DNA of 64,000 bases from Neobacillus vireti (lineage in GTDB: Bacteria > Bacillota > Bacilli > Bacillales > Cytobacillaceae). The DNA is taken from the NCBI RefSeq assembly GCF_001026695.1, contig NZ_LDNB01000017.1, positions 186,206 through 250,205 on the forward strand, written 5' to 3'. The position numbers were made by a program, and so were the translations under genes. Below the pieces are notes generated by a model. That model saw only the letters and a program-made list of their open reading frames with translations, ran no database searches and was not told where the DNA came from. Positions 26,040-35,095 of the stretch are shown here, in pieces (position 1 is the first letter of the stretch; the number at the start of each line of letters is the position of its first letter).

Positions 26040-28421
26040 ATGTACAGGATGAATGAGGAGTTAGTAAAAAATGCTGATGCATGCTACCGGCTGGCTGAGG
26101 AGAAGGCTGCTGATTATTTCCGAGTACTTTATGAGCTGGTCTCGCAGAAGACCTATGTTCCAGCCCTGACAAAGGATTTTCTATCTTGGAAACAAAACCA
26201 TATTCATCATCCTTCCTTATTATCCTTTTTTAACCTTGGAAAGGGAAAACCCGATTCTCGGGAGTATTACAATTATATCCAATGGCTGGATTACACAGGT
26301 AAACTCGGATCATATCTGGAGCGAAGCATCTCCTATATTTTCATGCGAGACCTAGGGAAACCGCTTGACTCAACTGAAACAATGAATAGGGTACGACAGG
26401 CCGTTGACAGAATCAAGAATCACTTGACAACAGAGCGGGAAGCTAAAACGGGGTCATTTAGCATGACAGGTTTGTACCGATGGGCACAGAAGGAAGGTGT
26501 GGAATCCACAATAATCTGGCTAGTCGAAAAACTAAAGACAGTTTCCTCCAATATTCCAATCGGAATCGATGCTGAACAGGCACAGAGAAAACTGATTAAA
26601 ATCATTGCCGGAGTCCTTATGCAGCAGGTTGAAGAAATGAGTTCGGAGATTTCTACTGAAGAGCGGACTCAGAAACTAGATAAAGCGATTCGGCTTGGGC
26701 TTTCTTATGGTCTGACTTATCCTTACATTGACGATCTCCTGGATTCAGACGTTTTGTCCACTAAGGAGAAAAATCAATATTCCGATTTGATCCGTACCAC
26801 CCTTATCACAGGATCTGTGCCGCTATTAGGTAAGTGGACTGGAAAAAACAAGGAGCTTATTCGATCTATTCATAGCCAACTACGGGAGGCCTTTGAGTAT
26901 ATTAAGGTTCGCCAGCGGCCGAAGTTTAGGAGCAAATTTTTCGAGCAAGCCTATGTGTTTTTTCATTCCCAGGAAGTCGACCGTGTAAAGGATCTATCCT
27001 ATGGAAAGTACACCAATGAAGAGCTTTATATCCCGATCATATTAAAATCCTCTTCATCAAGATTGATTGCCCGTTCGGTCCTCAGTGCTCCTGAAGATGA
27101 GGGTTTTGACAACCGCACATTCTATTATGGCATTTACAACCAGCTAGCGGATGATTTTGCTGATATGTTTGATGACATGAAAGATGGCGCCGTGACACCG
27201 TATACCTATTATTTGACATATCATGATAAGCGTTCAGATTTGATCAATCCCTTTGAATTATACTGGACAGTGATTTACCATTTAATTCATAACGTCTACC
27301 ACTCTGATACCAAGACGAGTGAGGTGATGTTAGATCGTGCCATAAATGGGTTAAAACGTTTTAAAGAACGAATTGGAACAAAAAAATACAATGAAGTAAT
27401 GAAGTTGTTTGCTTCTGGAAATCTGAATTTCAAACGTACCATCGAAAAAATGGTTCGAAAGGCGGATGATGTGGATTTCTTTGATAAATTGCTTCGAGAC
27501 CATATAATCACAATTTTGAAAAGTGAACGGAAGGAGCAGGAGGAATTTTTAGATACGATTAAGACCGTTCGTCATCAGATTAACGACATCTTGCCTATCG
27601 CTATAATTAATGATAACACTTTGGTGGTAGAGCCCATCATTGATGCGGCAAATTACAGTTTAAAAGGAGACGGAAAGCGACTCCGTCCTATCGTTGCCTG
27701 GGTTATGGGCGTTAATGAATACGGATTAAAAAGTTCTACAATCGAGCCGCTTTTGAAATCTTTGGAATATATGCATACCGCCTCACTTATCTTCGATGAT
27801 CTGCCATCACAGGATAATGCTTCCATCCGCAGGGGGCGTCCAACCCTGCATAAGATGTATAACATCGCCATTGCAGAATTAACCGCTCTCTTTCTTACCC
27901 AGAAGGCTACTGAGGAACAAGCATCTCTTGACCAGTTCGATTCGAAAACCGTGCTTAAGCTAATTCAATATTCTGCCCAAATGACAGCAGCTATGTGTAA
28001 GGGACAGGCGATGGACTTGGATTCCAAAGGGAAGCCAATGACACTAGATCAATTGAATCTGATGTGCTTCAATAAAACTGGCATCGGTTTCGAAGCTTCA
28101 CTCATCATGCCTGCGATTCTCGCACAGACAAATGAATTGGAAATAAGTGCATTAAAAAAATATGCCTACCATACCGGCATTGCTTTTCAGATAAAGGATG
28201 ATTTGCTTGACGTTGAAGGTGAGCTGTTCAAACTAGGAAAAGCGATAGGTAAAGATGCTGAAAACAAAAATTCAACCTTTGTATCAATCCTAGGTCTAGA
28301 AGGTGCCAGAAAGGCGATGTGGGAACATTACTGTTCAGCCATGGAAGCATTGCAAGAGGTGCAGCTAAAGACGACTTTTTTGAAGCATTTATTGAATTAT
28401 ATTGTGAACCGGGACCATTAA
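26040..28421 (+). CDS. Large fusion protein: class-I terpenoid-fold-like N-terminal region plus trans-isoprenyl diphosphate synthase
   Basis: 793 aa from ATG 26040 (AGAGGT six bases upstream; ATG 26022 is also in frame). The C-terminal ~290 residues are a polyprenyl synthetase: LKGDGKRLRPIVAWVMG, the first Asp-rich motif DDLPSQD (586-592) with RRGRPTLHK, GQAMDLDSKGK, and the second Asp-rich motif QIKDDLLD (720-724 for the Asp positions). These bind Mg2+ and the allylic/homoallylic diphosphates. The N-terminal ~500 residues are helical and include NQLADDFADMFDD (Asp 371-379), which looks like another metal-binding Asp-rich motif of the class-I fold. This suggests two active domains in one chain, one building a prenyl diphosphate and one using it. 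The gene stands alone between nar and selO. The product is unknown. Confidence 0.75.
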   Translation: MYRMNEELVKNADACYRLAEEKAADYFRVLYELVSQKTYVPALTKDFLSWKQNHIHHPSLLSFFNLGKGKPDSREYYNYIQWLDYTGKLGSYLERSISYIFMRDLGKPLDSTETMNRVRQAVDRIKNHLTTEREAKTGSFSMTGLYRWAQKEGVESTIIWLVEKLKTVSSNIPIGIDAEQAQRKLIKIIAGVLMQQVEEMSSEISTEERTQKLDKAIRLGLSYGLTYPYIDDLLDSDVLSTKEKNQYSDLIRTTLITGSVPLLGKWTGKNKELIRSIHSQLREAFEYIKVRQRPKFRSKFFEQAYVFFHSQEVDRVKDLSYGKYTNEELYIPIILKSSSSRLIARSVLSAPEDEGFDNRTFYYGIYNQLADDFADMFDDMKDGAVTPYTYYLTYHDKRSDLINPFELYWTVIYHLIHNVYHSDTKTSEVMLDRAINGLKRFKERIGTKKYNEVMKLFASGNLNFKRTIEKMVRKADDVDFFDKLLRDHIITILKSERKEQEEFLDTIKTVRHQINDILPIAIINDNTLVVEPIIDAANYSLKGDGKRLRPIVAWVMGVNEYGLKSSTIEPLLKSLEYMHTASLIFDDLPSQDNASIRRGRPTLHKMYNIAIAELTALFLTQKATEEQASLDQFDSKTVLKLIQYSAQMTAAMCKGQAMDLDSKGKPMTLDQLNLMCFNKTGIGFEASLIMPAILAQTNELEISALKKYAYHTGIAFQIKDDLLDVEGELFKLGKAIGKDAENKNSTFVSILGLEGARKAMWEHYCSAMEALQEVQLKTTFLKHLLNYIVNRDH

Positions 28422-28611
28422 ACGTTTGTGCTATCTAAATATTCAGGTTGCATAAAAGGACTTTAAAAATACTGAAGCACCTAAGCAAATAGACAAAGTT
28501 AAATTAGTTTATAAATGGATAATAATGATATATTAATTAGAGTAGGATAAAATATTTGAAATAAAAAATTATATCTCAGCACGAATGATCAAAAGAAGAA
28601 AAGGAGATACG

Positions 28612-30081
28612 ATGACAAAAGAAATAAAAGATCTAGGATGGAACTTCGATAACAGTTATTCCCGTCTGCCGAAATCATTTTTTTCAAGCGTCAACCCAAC
28701 TGCTGTAAGCTCGCCGAAATTGATTATTTTCAATCATCCGTTAGCTGCATCCTTGGGGTTGAACGAAGAGGCATTACAATGTGATGATGGCGCAGCTGTT
28801 TTTGCCGGCAACCGAATTCCGGAAGGCGCTTCGCCGCTTGCTCAAGCTTACGCGGGGCATCAATTTGGACACTTTACGATGTTAGGGGACGGCAGGGCTA
28901 TACTGCTTGGCGAGCAGATTACTCCCAAAGGTAATCGGGTTGATATTCAGCTCAAGGGTCCAGGCAGAACGCCGTACTCCCGCGGGGGGGATGGCCGGGC
29001 GGCACTGGGACCGATGCTGCGCGAATACATCATTAGCGAAGCCATGCATGCGCTAGGTATCCCTACCACTCGCGGTCTAGCAGTGGTGACAACCGGTGAG
29101 TCAGTAATCCGCGAAACCGAACTGCCCGGTGCGATTCTGACCCGTGTGGCTGCAAGTCATTTGCGTGTCGCCACCTTTCAATACGTTGCAAAATGGGGCA
29201 CAGTGGAGGAACTCCGGGTCCTGGCTGATTATACGCTTAAGCGTCATTTTCCCGACCTTGAAGCTAATGAGAGTCGATATCTTTCATTGCTTCAGGAAGT
29301 GATTAAGCGTCAGGCCATGTTAATCGCCAAATGGCAGCTAGTTGGTTTTATCCACGGAGTGATGAATACCGATAACATGGCAATAAGTGGTGAAACGATT
29401 GACTATGGTCCATGCGCCTTTATGGATGAATACGACCCAGAAACAGTATTCAGTTCTATTGACAGGCACGGCCGTTATGCTTATGGCAATCAGCCGTATA
29501 TTGGCGGGTGGAATCTCGCTCGCTTTGCCGAATCCCTATTGCCGCTGCTGCATGAGGATCAGGAACAGGCTGTTAAACTTGCCCAGGATGCAATTTCAGA
29601 TTATATGGTGCAGTATAAAAGCAATTGGCTCTCGGGGATGAGGGCGAAACTAGGGATATTTAATGAAGAGGCAGCGGACGAGGCTCTATTTGAAAACCTT
29701 CTCACGATGATGCAGAAGTATCATGCGGACTATACCAATACCTTCCGCGCATTAACCTTTGAAAAATATGAGGATATGGCTCTGTTTAGGACACCGGAAT
29801 TTGCTCAGTGGAATGAACAGTGGCAGGCAAGGAAAGAAAGACAGGAGGAATCGAAAGCCTCCTCGAATCAGTTGATGCAAAACAGCAATCCGGCGGTTAT
29901 CCCACGGAACCACCGGGTAGAAGAGGCACTTGAAGCGGCAGTGCAGCATGGAGATTATAGCCTGATGGAGAAGCTTCTTGAAGTTCTTTCAAGCCCATTC
30001 GCGCACACGAGCGAACAGGCTGCTTATTCCACACTTCCAGCGCCATCAACCCAACCTTACCGGACCTTTTGCGGGACATGA
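28612..30081 (+). CDS. selO: SelO-family protein adenylyltransferase (AMPylator)
   Basis: 489 aa from ATG 28612 with SD AAAGGAGAT; an upstream ATG at 28585 lacks support. SelO pseudokinases transfer AMP from ATP, bound in inverted orientation, to protein hydroxyls. Landmarks are [40 protein letters not shown] with the ATP-binding Lys, [15 protein letters not shown] (catalytic-loop equivalent) and [12 protein letters not shown] (DFG equivalent). The protein ends PYRTFCGT, the usual C-terminus, with an ordinary Cys where some eukaryotic members have selenocysteine. In other bacteria the family is linked with oxidative-stress response. It is a single-gene unit. Confidence 0.95.
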   Translation: MTKEIKDLGWNFDNSYSRLPKSFFSSVNPTAVSSPKLIIFNHPLAASLGLNEEALQCDDGAAVFAGNRIPEGASPLAQAYAGHQFGHFTMLGDGRAILLGEQITPKGNRVDIQLKGPGRTPYSRGGDGRAALGPMLREYIISEAMHALGIPTTRGLAVVTTGESVIRETELPGAILTRVAASHLRVATFQYVAKWGTVEELRVLADYTLKRHFPDLEANESRYLSLLQEVIKRQAMLIAKWQLVGFIHGVMNTDNMAISGETIDYGPCAFMDEYDPETVFSSIDRHGRYAYGNQPYIGGWNLARFAESLLPLLHEDQEQAVKLAQDAISDYMVQYKSNWLSGMRAKLGIFNEEAADEALFENLLTMMQKYHADYTNTFRALTFEKYEDMALFRTPEFAQWNEQWQARKERQEESKASSNQLMQNSNPAVIPRNHRVEEALEAAVQHGDYSLMEKLLEVLSSPFAHTSEQAAYSTLPAPSTQPYRTFCGT

Positions 30082-30091
30082 CAAGGGAAAT

Positions 30092-30170
30092 GGGGACAGG
30101 CACAGTGTTCCACATTCAATTTGATTTGTTTAACTTTATAGATTTTCTGTGGGACAAAAAGCCTGTCCCC
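30092..30170. repeat. Long GGGGACAGGC...GCCTGTCCCC hairpin
   Basis: Arms at 30092-30101 and 30161-30170 pair perfectly; inner TTCCACA and TGTGGGA pair with one mismatch, leaving an AT-rich loop. It lies between selO and the next gene and belongs with the other GC-rich palindromes of the window. Confidence 0.7.
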
Positions 30171-30190
30171 TTGTTCCGTGGTGATGGCAT

Positions 30191-30904
30191 TTGAAGGAAA
30201 TGAAAAAGCTGCTAGAGGTAGATTTATACAAGCCGATTCAGTCATACTTTTTAGGTGAAGAGTATGAGGTATATGGGGAAGTTAAAGATTGTGATATAGC
30301 TGCAGTAAAAGGCGATGAGTTGGTTATTATTGAATTAAAGCTCACCTTAAGTGTGGACCTGCTAATCCAGGCTGCAAAACGGCAACGGTTAACGGATCAG
30401 GTTTACATTGCGATACCAAAACCAAAATATCGACTAAATTCTAGGCGATGGGCAGATAAATGCCATTTAGTTAGAAGGTTGGAGTTGGGATTGATTGTTG
30501 TTTCATATTCAGGGAAGTATGCAAAAGCAGAAATAATTTTTCATCCTACTCCGTTTAATCGCCGTAAAAGTATCGGTCAAAGCAAGCAAAAGAGAGCAGC
30601 GATAATGAAAGAAATCAATGGTCGGAGTGCGGACTTCAATGTGGGTGGTAGTAATCAGACAAAAATCATGACGGCCTATAAAGAAAATTCTATCCAAATT
30701 GCCTGTTATCTTCAAAAGTCAGGTCCATTATCCCCCAAGGAGTTAATTCAAATGGGAACTGGCGAGAAAACTTCCACGATTATTACTAAAAACTATTATG
30801 GATGGTTTAAAAGAATCAAACGAGGAACCTATGTAATTAGTAAGAAGGGGGTACAAGAGATAAAGGAGTACCCGGATCTTATGAGATATTATTTGGAAAA
30901 ATAG
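30191..30904 (+). CDS. DUF2161-like protein, putative PD-(D/E)XK phosphodiesterase fold
   Basis: 237 aa from TTG 30191 after GTGGTGATGG. The N-terminal region has a PD-(D/E)XK-like core: EVYGEVKDCDIAAVKGDEL followed by VIIELKL, in which D33 (about) and the E-x-K of ELK could bind metal. This pattern and the following AAKRQRLTDQVYIAIPKP fit the DUF2161 family of putative nucleases. The C-terminal ~80 residues (LQKSGPLSPKELIQMGTGEK and KRIKRGTYVISKKG) look like a winged-helix DNA-binding module. A nuclease role is a fold-based inference. No restriction or methylase partner is adjacent. Confidence 0.65.
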   Translation: MKEMKKLLEVDLYKPIQSYFLGEEYEVYGEVKDCDIAAVKGDELVIIELKLTLSVDLLIQAAKRQRLTDQVYIAIPKPKYRLNSRRWADKCHLVRRLELGLIVVSYSGKYAKAEIIFHPTPFNRRKSIGQSKQKRAAIMKEINGRSADFNVGGSNQTKIMTAYKENSIQIACYLQKSGPLSPKELIQMGTGEKTSTIITKNYYGWFKRIKRGTYVISKKGVQEIKEYPDLMRYYLEK

Positions 30905-30962
30905 GTAAAAGGGATGCGTTAGATTAAACTGTTTAAATTGGGTTTTGGAAAACCGCAGTAAA

Positions 30963-31061
30963 GACATTTTTACAGTTAAAAACGATGGGTTAACAAAGGC
31001 GGTTCAAGCTGTAAAGAATCACATCGGGGAACAGACAATTATATTATCCGCATTGAATTGA
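30963..31061 (+). pseudogene. Short relic of 2-dehydropantoate 2-reductase (PanE/ApbA)
   Basis: Thirty-two codons read DIFTVKNDGLTKAVQAVKNH and continue IGEQTIILSALN before TGA 31059. This matches the internal ketopantoate-reductase segment ending at the beta-strand that precedes NGISSE. The Rossmann GxGxxG start and the C-terminal helical domain are missing and no SD or start codon precedes it. It is a degraded gene fragment between the DUF2161-like gene and the CPBP-like gene. Confidence 0.5.
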
Positions 31062-31144
31062 CTTTTTCAGAATATTTTGTAAAGATTAGGATAAAGGAAA
31101 TATTGACCATTTCCTTTATCCTATTTGTATTGGAGGTTGTAAGT

Positions 31145-31903
31145 ATGGGAAAATTGCAAGTTCATTCCTCGCAAAAGGTTGACATTGTTACGCAAAATCG
31201 ACTACTAAATTTACCATTAATGGTTCTCCCTGCAAGAACTATTTTGTTTGCCGCAATCCAATTTCTTTTTGTTTATCTATTAGGCTTTACGTGGCAACAA
31301 TCGGTTGCTTGGTGGCCGTTTTTTGCGATCATTACGAATATCATCATGTATATTTTGTTATCAAATCTTGCAAGAAGAGAAGGGAATACCTATTTGGATT
31401 TAATTCATTTTGACAAAATACTCTTTAAACAGGATCTAAAAAAGGTCTTATGGGTGCTCCCCATTGGCGGGGGCGTGGGGTTTGCAGGCATGTATGCAGC
31501 TAGTTACGTAATGTATGGGAATCCGATACCACCCGATAATATGATATTACCTTTACCTTTATGGGCCGGATTCATAGCCTTAATCGTCTTTCCAATTACG
31601 AATTCATTAGTAGAGATTCCGACATATATGGGTTATTGTTTTCCTAGACTTGAGATTCTATGGAAGTCGAAAATCGCAACTCTTGTAGTTTCGGCGTTTT
31701 TCCTTTCCTTTCAGCATTTTACATTGCCAATTATCATTAACGATGGTAAGTATATGCTTTGGCATTTTATTTGCTTTATCCCGCTCGCACTAGTAGTTGG
31801 TTTTATATATATTAAAATACGAAGACTTGTACCAATCATGATTGTTCATTGGCTAATGGATGTCTTGGCAGTTTTAGGAGTTTTTATCCTTTCCATTTCG
31901 TAA
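31145..31903 (+). CDS. CPBP/Abi-like intramembrane protein
   Basis: 252 aa from ATG 31145, which has GGAGG eight bases upstream; the frame is open back to 31058. About seven membrane helices are visible. The order of motifs follows CPBP intramembrane proteases: NSLVEIPTYMGY where EExxxR is usual, FLSFQHF (His of motif 2) and IVHWLMD (His and Asp of motif 3). The paired Glu is only VE and the Arg is absent, so protease activity is doubtful. Members process membrane proteins or confer bacteriocin immunity. A 4-bp hairpin with a T run follows. Confidence 0.7.
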   Translation: MGKLQVHSSQKVDIVTQNRLLNLPLMVLPARTILFAAIQFLFVYLLGFTWQQSVAWWPFFAIITNIIMYILLSNLARREGNTYLDLIHFDKILFKQDLKKVLWVLPIGGGVGFAGMYAASYVMYGNPIPPDNMILPLPLWAGFIALIVFPITNSLVEIPTYMGYCFPRLEILWKSKIATLVVSAFFLSFQHFTLPIIINDGKYMLWHFICFIPLALVVGFIYIKIRRLVPIMIVHWLMDVLAVLGVFILSIS

Positions 31904-31926
31904 TAGGATAGAACTTGCTTGACAAG

Positions 31927-31946
31927 AGGCTTATGGCCTTTTTTTG
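31927..31946 (+). terminator. Weak terminator after the CPBP-like gene
   Basis: AGGC-TTATG-GCCT followed by a run of seven T. Confidence 0.45.
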
Positions 31947-32115
31947 GGGGATTTTTTTCTTTATGGTAAACTAAGTCAATAAAATGGCCGGAATAGATTT
32001 GGTTCTCTTAAAAGTGTGGAGTTAAAAATTTTGAGTCGTTTGTTCGCTACTTGGTATGACTTTTTTATTGAGTCGGGAAATAAATAGTTTTGTATTCAGG
32101 ATTGGAGAGGGAAGG

Positions 32116-33021
32116 ATGAAGATTGTTATTGCTGGCGGTTCCGGATTTATCGGTCAGAAATTAACGGACATCCTACTTGCAGAAGGGCATCAAATTGTTA
32201 TTTTAACAAGGAAGGATATGCAGCCTGCTGGGACTGTGACGTACGTAAAGTGGCTTGAAGAAGGCACTTCTCCGGAAAAAGAAATAAAAAATGCTGATGT
32301 ATTTATTAATTTGGCAGGCGTTTCCATAAACGACGGCAGATGGACTACAAATCATCAAAAACAAATTTATGAAAGTCGGATGAAAGCAACAGACGAGTTA
32401 TTAAGAATAATCGCAGGATTGCCTGAAAAGCCATCTGTACTAATCAATGCCAGTGCAATCGGCATTTACCCTGCCTCAGCAAAAAATATCTATACGGAAA
32501 ATTCATCAGAAACAGCCAATGATTTTCTTGGGAAGACGGTACTTGACTGGGAGAACAAAGCGAAACAGGCAGAGGCACAGGGAATTCGTGTTGTCTTTAT
32601 GAGATTCGGCGTTGTCCTTGGCAATGAAGGCGGCGCACTTCCCCTCATGGCTTTGCCCTATAAATTGTTCGTCGGTGGGGTCGTTGGTTCGGGTAAGCAG
32701 TGGGTTTCATGGGTACATGTAATGGATGTTGTCCGAGCTATTCAATTTGCCATTGACCATGACAAATTGAGCGGACCTGTTAATGTCACTTCGCCGTCAC
32801 CAATCCAGATGAAGGATTTCGGTAAAACCATTGGTTCTGTTTTACATCGACCTCACTGGATTCCAGTACCTGGATTTGCTATGAAATTGGCCTTGGGACA
32901 AAAAAGCACACTTGTTCTTGAAGGGCAGCATGTTGTGCCCAAATTGTTAGTAGAAGAAGGGTTTGAATTTATGTTCCCCTCACTCCACACTGCATTGGAA
33001 GATCTACTGATAAAAAATTGA
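32116..33021 (+). CDS. NAD(P)-binding epimerase of the YfcH/YfhF (TIGR01777) type
   Basis: 301 aa from ATG 32116 with SD GAGAGGGAAGG. The N-terminus MKIVIAGGSGFIGQKL is the Rossmann dinucleotide loop. VLINASAIGIYP supplies the family's conserved strand and YP(A/G) motif, DWENKAKQAEAQGIRVVFMR precedes the substrate region, and GSGKQWVSWVHVMDVVRAI is the SWVHxxD signature. The C-terminal ALGQKSTLVLEGQHVVP segment completes the TIGR01777 pattern. Substrate unknown; in Bacillus this protein is a single cytosolic gene. It is convergent with the MFS gene, sharing a terminator. Confidence 0.88.
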   Translation: MKIVIAGGSGFIGQKLTDILLAEGHQIVILTRKDMQPAGTVTYVKWLEEGTSPEKEIKNADVFINLAGVSINDGRWTTNHQKQIYESRMKATDELLRIIAGLPEKPSVLINASAIGIYPASAKNIYTENSSETANDFLGKTVLDWENKAKQAEAQGIRVVFMRFGVVLGNEGGALPLMALPYKLFVGGVVGSGKQWVSWVHVMDVVRAIQFAIDHDKLSGPVNVTSPSPIQMKDFGKTIGSVLHRPHWIPVPGFAMKLALGQKSTLVLEGQHVVPKLLVEEGFEFMFPSLHTALEDLLIKN

Positions 33022-33023
33022 AA

Positions 33024-33048
33024 AAGGATCTGCACCAGGCAGATCCTT
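33024..33048. terminator. Bidirectional terminator between convergent genes
   Basis: Perfect 10-bp stem AAGGATCTGC / GCAGATCCTT with loop ACCAG; A-rich upstream and pyrimidine-rich downstream, so it can act on both strands. Confidence 0.8.
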
Positions 33049-33056
33049 CCTATTAA

Positions 33057-34301
33057 TTAATGACCAGCACCAGACTGATCGACGTGCTTCACATGTTTAT
33101 GATTCATGCCAATAAATAGCACGGAAATTAGAACAAACGTAGCCCCAACAATAAAGGGAACATGCGGGTTGTACCATTCAGCCAATTTACCTGCAAGAAA
33201 GGGTGCAATCGCGCCTCCAAGGAACCGCAAGAAGCTATAAGCTGCAGATGCTGTTGAGCGTTCAACAGGGGCAGAGTTCATTACGGCTGTTGTAATTAAC
33301 GTATTGTTATTTCCTAATAATGCTCCAGCTAATATAACCGCGGCGATAACGACCCATTGAGTTGAAGTCCAGATACCCATTACTAAGAGTAGGAGAGCAA
33401 ATAAGACTAACATAAGTGACATGGATTTAATCGTTCCGAACGCTTGTTGAAGTTTTGGCGCCATGAAAACTGAGGTGACGGCGAGCAATAACCCCCAACC
33501 TAGGAATACAAAGCCTAAACCATGTTCATCTAATCCCAATACGAAAGGCGCGTAAGCAAGCAGGGTGAAAAATCCAAAGTTGTAAAGGGCTGCTGCTATT
33601 CCGAAAGTTAAAAGCGAACGGTGTTTTAAAGCACGGAACGGATCCAGTATGGATGTTTTGGTTTTTACAGTTGTATTGGAATTAGATTTTGGCATTAAGA
33701 TGGAAAGGCCAATAAAGGCAATCACCATCAATGTTGCCACTCCAAGGAACGGACCTCTCCATGACATACCACCTAACCAGCCGCCAAGCAGTGGTCCAAC
33801 GGAAATGCCAAGTCCAATTGCGGCTTCATATAATATGATGGCTTTTGCAGTTCCGCTATTTGAAAGGGAGACAATTGCGGCAAGTGAGGTAGCGACAAAC
33901 AGGGCATTGCCGAGACCCCAGCCCCCACGTAGACCGACGAGTCCCCAGATATTATTCGAAGCTCCCCCAAGGGCTGAAAATAACGCAATAATGATAATAC
34001 CAGTTAAGAGTGTCCACTTGACTCCAATTCTTGAAGAAATAGCACCGGTAATAAGCATTGCCACTGCCATTACAGCGTTGTAGCTAGTGAAAAGTAAGGT
34101 TACCTCACTCTGTGAGGCGTCTAATTGTTTGGCGATGGCCGGCAAAATCGGATCAACAAGACCAAGCCCCATGAAAGCGATAATACAGGCAAAAAAGACG
34201 GCCCATACTGCTTTAGGTTGTTTTAGAAGACTCGGATTTACTCCGGTTGCAGAAAGTGCTTTTGCCTGAGTTGCCGGCGCAGATTGTGTTCTAACTGACA
34301 T
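33057..34301 (-). CDS. MFS multidrug-type efflux transporter
   Basis: 414 aa from ATG 34301 after GAAGAGGGGAAA; the frame extends upstream without support. Twelve membrane helices. ITGAISSRIGVKWTLLTGII is the loop 2-3 motif, and WGLGNALFVATSLAAIVSL with YEAAIGLGISVGPLLGGWLG is the motif-C region of proton-driven drug antiporters, with GPLLGG the telling part. The gene follows the CBS-domain gene on the same strand after 64 bp. A MarR-type regulator lies upstream in the opposite direction, a usual arrangement for an efflux pump under MarR control. Substrate unknown. Confidence 0.85.
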   Translation of the reverse strand: MSVRTQSAPATQAKALSATGVNPSLLKQPKAVWAVFFACIIAFMGLGLVDPILPAIAKQLDASQSEVTLLFTSYNAVMAVAMLITGAISSRIGVKWTLLTGIIIIALFSALGGASNNIWGLVGLRGGWGLGNALFVATSLAAIVSLSNSGTAKAIILYEAAIGLGISVGPLLGGWLGGMSWRGPFLGVATLMVIAFIGLSILMPKSNSNTTVKTKTSILDPFRALKHRSLLTFGIAAALYNFGFFTLLAYAPFVLGLDEHGLGFVFLGWGLLLAVTSVFMAPKLQQAFGTIKSMSLMLVLFALLLLVMGIWTSTQWVVIAAVILAGALLGNNNTLITTAVMNSAPVERSTASAAYSFLRFLGGAIAPFLAGKLAEWYNPHVPFIVGATFVLISVLFIGMNHKHVKHVDQSGAGH

Positions 34302-34365
34302 AGTATTTCCCCTCTTCTGTAAAAAAAATTCCGAAAAACAATCAAGGATGTGAGCAAAGCCAGTT

Positions 34366-34821
34366 TTACAGCAGGGCTTTAAAGGAATGTCTGATGACAT
34401 CGCCGCGGCTGATAATTCCGACCAATACCCCATTCCGTTCGACAGGAAGTTTTTTAATTTGTCTTTTTCCTAGAATCGCAGCAATGTTCTCCAATTTCTC
34501 ATCCCAGGCGACTTTGATAACCTTTTTATTGGCAATTTCAAGCACATTTAAATTCAATAGTTTTTGTTCTCGTTCCTGGAAATCTTCATCATCTCCCTTT
34601 ATCACAAATGTATAATAGATAGCATCCACAATTCGATCATCATGTTTACCGATGTAACGCATAATATCCCCATCACTTAAGAAGGCAATAATTTCATTTC
34701 TGTCATTAACCACGGGAAGTCCGCTGATATGATACTCAATAAATTTTTCAATAACGGAACGGACTGTGTCGGTTTCCTTCACCTTATGGACTTGGCTAAT
34801 CATGATTTCATGTGCGAGCAT
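34366..34821 (-). CDS. CBS-domain pair protein
   Basis: 151 aa consisting of two CBS motifs. The first spans MISQVHKVKETDTVRSVIEKF to GLPVVNDRNEIIAFLSDGDIM, the second runs from NKKVIKVAWDEKLENIA to LPVERNGVLVGIISRGDVIR. Bateman modules bind adenosyl ligands such as ATP, AMP or c-di-AMP. A charged insert (IKGDDEDFQEREQKLL) separates the motifs. ATG 34821 has SD TTGGGGGA. It precedes the MFS gene on the same strand and may be co-transcribed; the functional link is not evident. Confidence 0.88.
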   Translation of the reverse strand: MLAHEIMISQVHKVKETDTVRSVIEKFIEYHISGLPVVNDRNEIIAFLSDGDIMRYIGKHDDRIVDAIYYTFVIKGDDEDFQEREQKLLNLNVLEIANKKVIKVAWDEKLENIAAILGKRQIKKLPVERNGVLVGIISRGDVIRHSFKALL

Positions 34822-34883
34822 ATTAAATCCCCCAATAATTAATTTCCTTCTTTTTCAAAAAGTTGTATGATGAAACTATGTAA

Positions 34884-34896
34884 TTGTATTATACAA
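34884..34896. promoter_or_regulatory. Palindrome TTGTAT-T-ATACAA, candidate MarR operator
   Basis: A perfect 13-bp inverted repeat 63 bp upstream of the CBS gene start and in the divergent region before marR. Partial flanking arms GTTGTAT (34862) and ATACAAC extend the symmetry. TTGTA-N-TACAA spacing is common in MarR-family sites. Confidence 0.5.
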
Positions 34897-35069
34897 CCAT
34901 TTTCCGCGATGTCAATACTGTTTTTATAGTACAGCGTTTCCATTTTGAACTCGAATTATTGCGAATTCACAAGGAAATTAAAGCGAAGGCAATGATACAA
35001 CTGCTACCTGTAACAATACTAAGTGATTTCAAAGTTAATAGTGATTATGCTATCATAGGTCTAGAAAAT

Positions 35070-35081
35070 ACTGTTAACAGT
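35070..35081. promoter_or_regulatory. Palindrome ACTGTTAACAGT before marR
   Basis: A perfect 12-bp palindrome directly upstream of the marR SD and 14 bp before its ATG, the place for autorepression by blocking initiation. Confidence 0.45.
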
Positions 35082-35095
35082 GAGGAAGATATAAC

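Noticed and set aside
30045-30081. Selenocysteine in SelO
   Set aside because: The C-terminal codon is an ordinary Cys codon in FCGT followed by a normal stop; no in-frame TGA with downstream hairpin is seen.
31058-31144. Longer start for the CPBP-like protein
   Set aside because: The upstream part overlaps the panE relic and lacks an SD, whereas ATG 31145 has a good GGAGG.
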